Shown piece by piece: positions 13,160-14,581 of a DNA stretch of 14,581 nucleotides. The number at the start of each line of letters is the position of its first letter. Within the stretch, counting starts at the first letter, position 1. Below the pieces are notes generated by a model. That model ran no database searches. It was given only the letters and a program-made list of their open reading frames with translations, and was not told where the DNA came from. The translations under genes and the position numbers were made by a program. Origin of the DNA: Spirochaetota bacterium. GTDB taxonomy: Bacteria > Spirochaetota > Brevinematia > DTOW01. Location of the stretch: NCBI GenBank assembly GCA_028276145.1, contig JAPYWX010000023.1:1-14581 (forward strand). The letters are read 5' to 3'.

Positions 13160-14460
13160 CTTCCGTAAACATCCGAAAATCTAACAATGTCATCTTCACT
13201 TATGTACTCACCTATCTGTATCTCTATTATCTCCAATGGTATTTTCCCCGGATTCTCTAACCTATGTTTTGCTGTCTTAGGTATAAATGTACTTTCATTT
13301 TCCTTAAGAAACAAAACTTTATCATCAACTGTAACCTTAGCAGTTCCTCTAACAACAACCCAATGTTCACTTCTATGATAATGTAGCTGTAAGCTCAAAC
13401 TTTCACCTGGATTAACAATTATTTTCTTTATCTGGTAATTTGGACCTCTATCTATAACTGTATAACTTCCCCAAGGTCTATAAGAAGTAACTCCTGTATC
13501 AAGTTCTTCCCTCCCTTCAAGCAACTTAAGAACATTTTTGTTGTCAATGGAATTACTAGAAACATAAACAACATCAGGGGTCTCTATAACATTAATACCT
13601 GAAACTCCATTAACCGCTATAAGCCTTTTAGTGGAAACTATCAAAGAATTTTCTGTGTTATCAACAACAACATCGCCACTTAAACGATTACCTTTATTAT
13701 CGCTTTTAACTACATTAGCAATGTCAGAAACACTATCTATATCCAAAACCTCAACAGCCAAATCATAAACCAAAACATTTCTTTTCATTTTACCAACGAA
13801 CATTTCAAAACTTTGTCCCTCATAATCAGAAGACTCATACAAAGCTTCTAAAGACATATCAAAAGTCTTTTGTAACATCTTGACCAAATCTTTAAATCGT
13901 ACAACATATATCCCCAAATTACCTAAATTAGAACTTTTGTCAAATTCCTCAAACTCAAAAAACTCATCTTCAAACCTCTTACCTAACCTAACATAATCCC
14001 TAACCTTTATAACACTGCTAGAAACTGTACATAGAACCTTATCAAAATAAAAATCTCTAATCAAATTAAAGAATCTCTCTAACTTGCCTGTATAATCTCC
14101 TCTCCAAACTTGGTCAGAATTAACAAAAACCAAAACCTCATTTTCATCAACTTCGTTTTTAATAAGGCTTATCAATGAAAAAACAACTGCCAAGAAGGCA
14201 CCTCTCGGCTTAGGCTCAATAATTTCATTTGCTCTTCTAGAACCGAAAACCTCAACAACCTGAGACCTAACAAAAAACTTGTATTCATCAGGAAAAACTA
14301 AAAAAATATCCTCCCAAGGAACAAACTTAGAAAACCTCAACAAAGTTTCTTGGAAAAGTGACCTTTCAAATATGATTTTGCTAAATTGCTTAGGCAAATT
14401 TTTTCGTGAAATAGGCCAAAGATTCTCACCCCTACCACCACACAAAACAATAACTTTCAT
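13156..14460 (-). CDS. ManC/CpsB-type mannose-1-phosphate guanylyltransferase / mannose-6-phosphate isomerase with a divergent nucleotidyltransferase half
   Basis: Family members make GDP-mannose for polysaccharides or LPS. The 434 residues have the usual two halves. The C-terminal cupin (about 325-434) is highly typical of type II mannose-6-phosphate isomerase: RPWGSYTVIDRG, then LQLHYHRSEHW with metal ligands H360, H362, E365, H366, and KHRLENPGKIPLE with H399, ending in DDIVRFSDVYGR. The N-terminal half starts VIVLCGGRGENLWPISR and keeps PKQF, but the usual G-x-G-T-R-L-W-P has lost its arginine (GENLWP). The V-x-x-F-x-E-K-P and W-S-D-V-G-S-W blocks are only faintly recognisable. The first half may therefore be altered in activity. 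Overlaps plsC by four bases. No ribosome binding site is seen and a -10-like box lies 15 bases upstream. A symbol is withheld because the guanylyltransferase activity is uncertain. Confidence 0.82.
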   Translation of the reverse strand: MKVIVLCGGRGENLWPISRKNLPKQFSKIIFERSLFQETLLRFSKFVPWEDIFLVFPDEYKFFVRSQVVEVFGSRRANEIIEPKPRGAFLAVVFSLISLIKNEVDENEVLVFVNSDQVWRGDYTGKLERFFNLIRDFYFDKVLCTVSSSVIKVRDYVRLGKRFEDEFFEFEEFDKSSNLGNLGIYVVRFKDLVKMLQKTFDMSLEALYESSDYEGQSFEMFVGKMKRNVLVYDLAVEVLDIDSVSDIANVVKSDNKGNRLSGDVVVDNTENSLIVSTKRLIAVNGVSGINVIETPDVVYVSSNSIDNKNVLKLLEGREELDTGVTSYRPWGSYTVIDRGPNYQIKKIIVNPGESLSLQLHYHRSEHWVVVRGTAKVTVDDKVLFLKENESTFIPKTAKHRLENPGKIPLEIIEIQIGEYISEDDIVRFSDVYGR

Positions 14461-14475
14461 GGCTTTATTCTAATC

Positions 14476-14503
14476 AATATAAAAAAAACCTTTCAAACAT
14501 CAA
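14476..14503 (-). promoter_or_regulatory. Possible promoter for manC-like/plsC pair
   Basis: On the minus strand TTGATG (14498-14503) and TATATT (14476-14481), spacer 16. It would give a leader of about eight bases, in keeping with the missing ribosome binding site. Confidence 0.45.
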
Positions 14504-14511
14504 AGATGAAT

Positions 14512-14540
14512 TTTTCTTCACTTATCAACAATGAAGAAAA
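14512..14540. promoter_or_regulatory. 9-bp inverted repeat upstream of the manC-like gene
   Basis: TTTTCTTCA and TGAAGAAAA form a perfect 9-bp inverted repeat with an 11-base centre, just upstream of the presumed -35 box. It could be an activator site or a hairpin; no T run follows on either strand. Confidence 0.4.
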
Positions 14541-14548
14541 TAATAAAG

Positions 14549-14573
14549 TCCTATTAGCACTCAAAAATGTGCT
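14549..14573. repeat. Palindromic GTGCT-AGCAC family unit at the right edge
   Basis: GTCCT/AGCAC (14549-14560) followed by a GTGCT half (14569-14573). TATTAGCAC and GTGCTAATA also form a 9-bp inverted repeat. Probably the start of another array that continues beyond the window. Confidence 0.75.
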
Positions 14574-14581
14574 AATAAGTA

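Overview
The window comes from an A+T-rich bacterial chromosome with an outer membrane. This is suggested by a predicted outer-membrane barrel protein, two lipoproteins with lipobox signals, and a GDP-mannose/mannose-6-phosphate type enzyme. Most genes are housekeeping genes and belong to recognisable families. The species cannot be named from this sequence. A stable RNA much richer in G+C than its surroundings and a pyruvoyl-type SpeD would fit a thermophile, and a deep spirochaete-like lineage is one guess, held with low confidence.

Layout. The left edge holds the remains of an MscS-type channel gene that has lost its middle and its reading frame, followed by a small predicted outer-membrane protein gene (576-1295, +). 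Facing it on the minus strand is the RNase P RNA gene (1311-1688). Its 5' end overlaps the stop codon of ilvB, the acetolactate synthase large subunit (1682-3376, -). A 527-base gap full of short palindromic repeats separates ilvB from a plus-strand translation cluster: rplT (L20), rplS (L19, overlapping rplT) and speD, ending at a clear hairpin terminator. On the minus strand follow rimO-pgsA (overlapping) and pnp-truB (15 bases apart), with another repeat array between the two pairs. The right part holds a secreted beta-helix lipoprotein gene (+), a lipoprotein gene with a predicted jelly-roll domain (-), and a manC-like/plsC pair (-) whose genes overlap by four bases.

The most striking signal is a family of short palindromic units, GTGCT-N(2-5)-AGCAC, repeated every 15-17 (sometimes 21) bases in tandem. 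Arrays or isolated units occur at 1605-1662, 3438-3601, 3672-3698, 3798-3845, 7270-7355 and 14549-14573. One array lies inside the RNase P RNA gene, exactly where helix P3 should be, so a structural domain of an essential ribozyme appears to be built from, or invaded by, the dispersed repeat. The other copies are intergenic and sit directly against a stop codon or a promoter.

The genes mix RNA metabolism and translation (RNase P RNA, PNPase, TruB, RimO, L19, L20), envelope building (PgsA, PlsC, ManC-like protein, lipoproteins, barrel protein), polyamine synthesis (SpeD) and branched-chain amino acid synthesis (IlvB). No CRISPR array, transposase, phage gene, tRNA or complete new multi-gene system was found.
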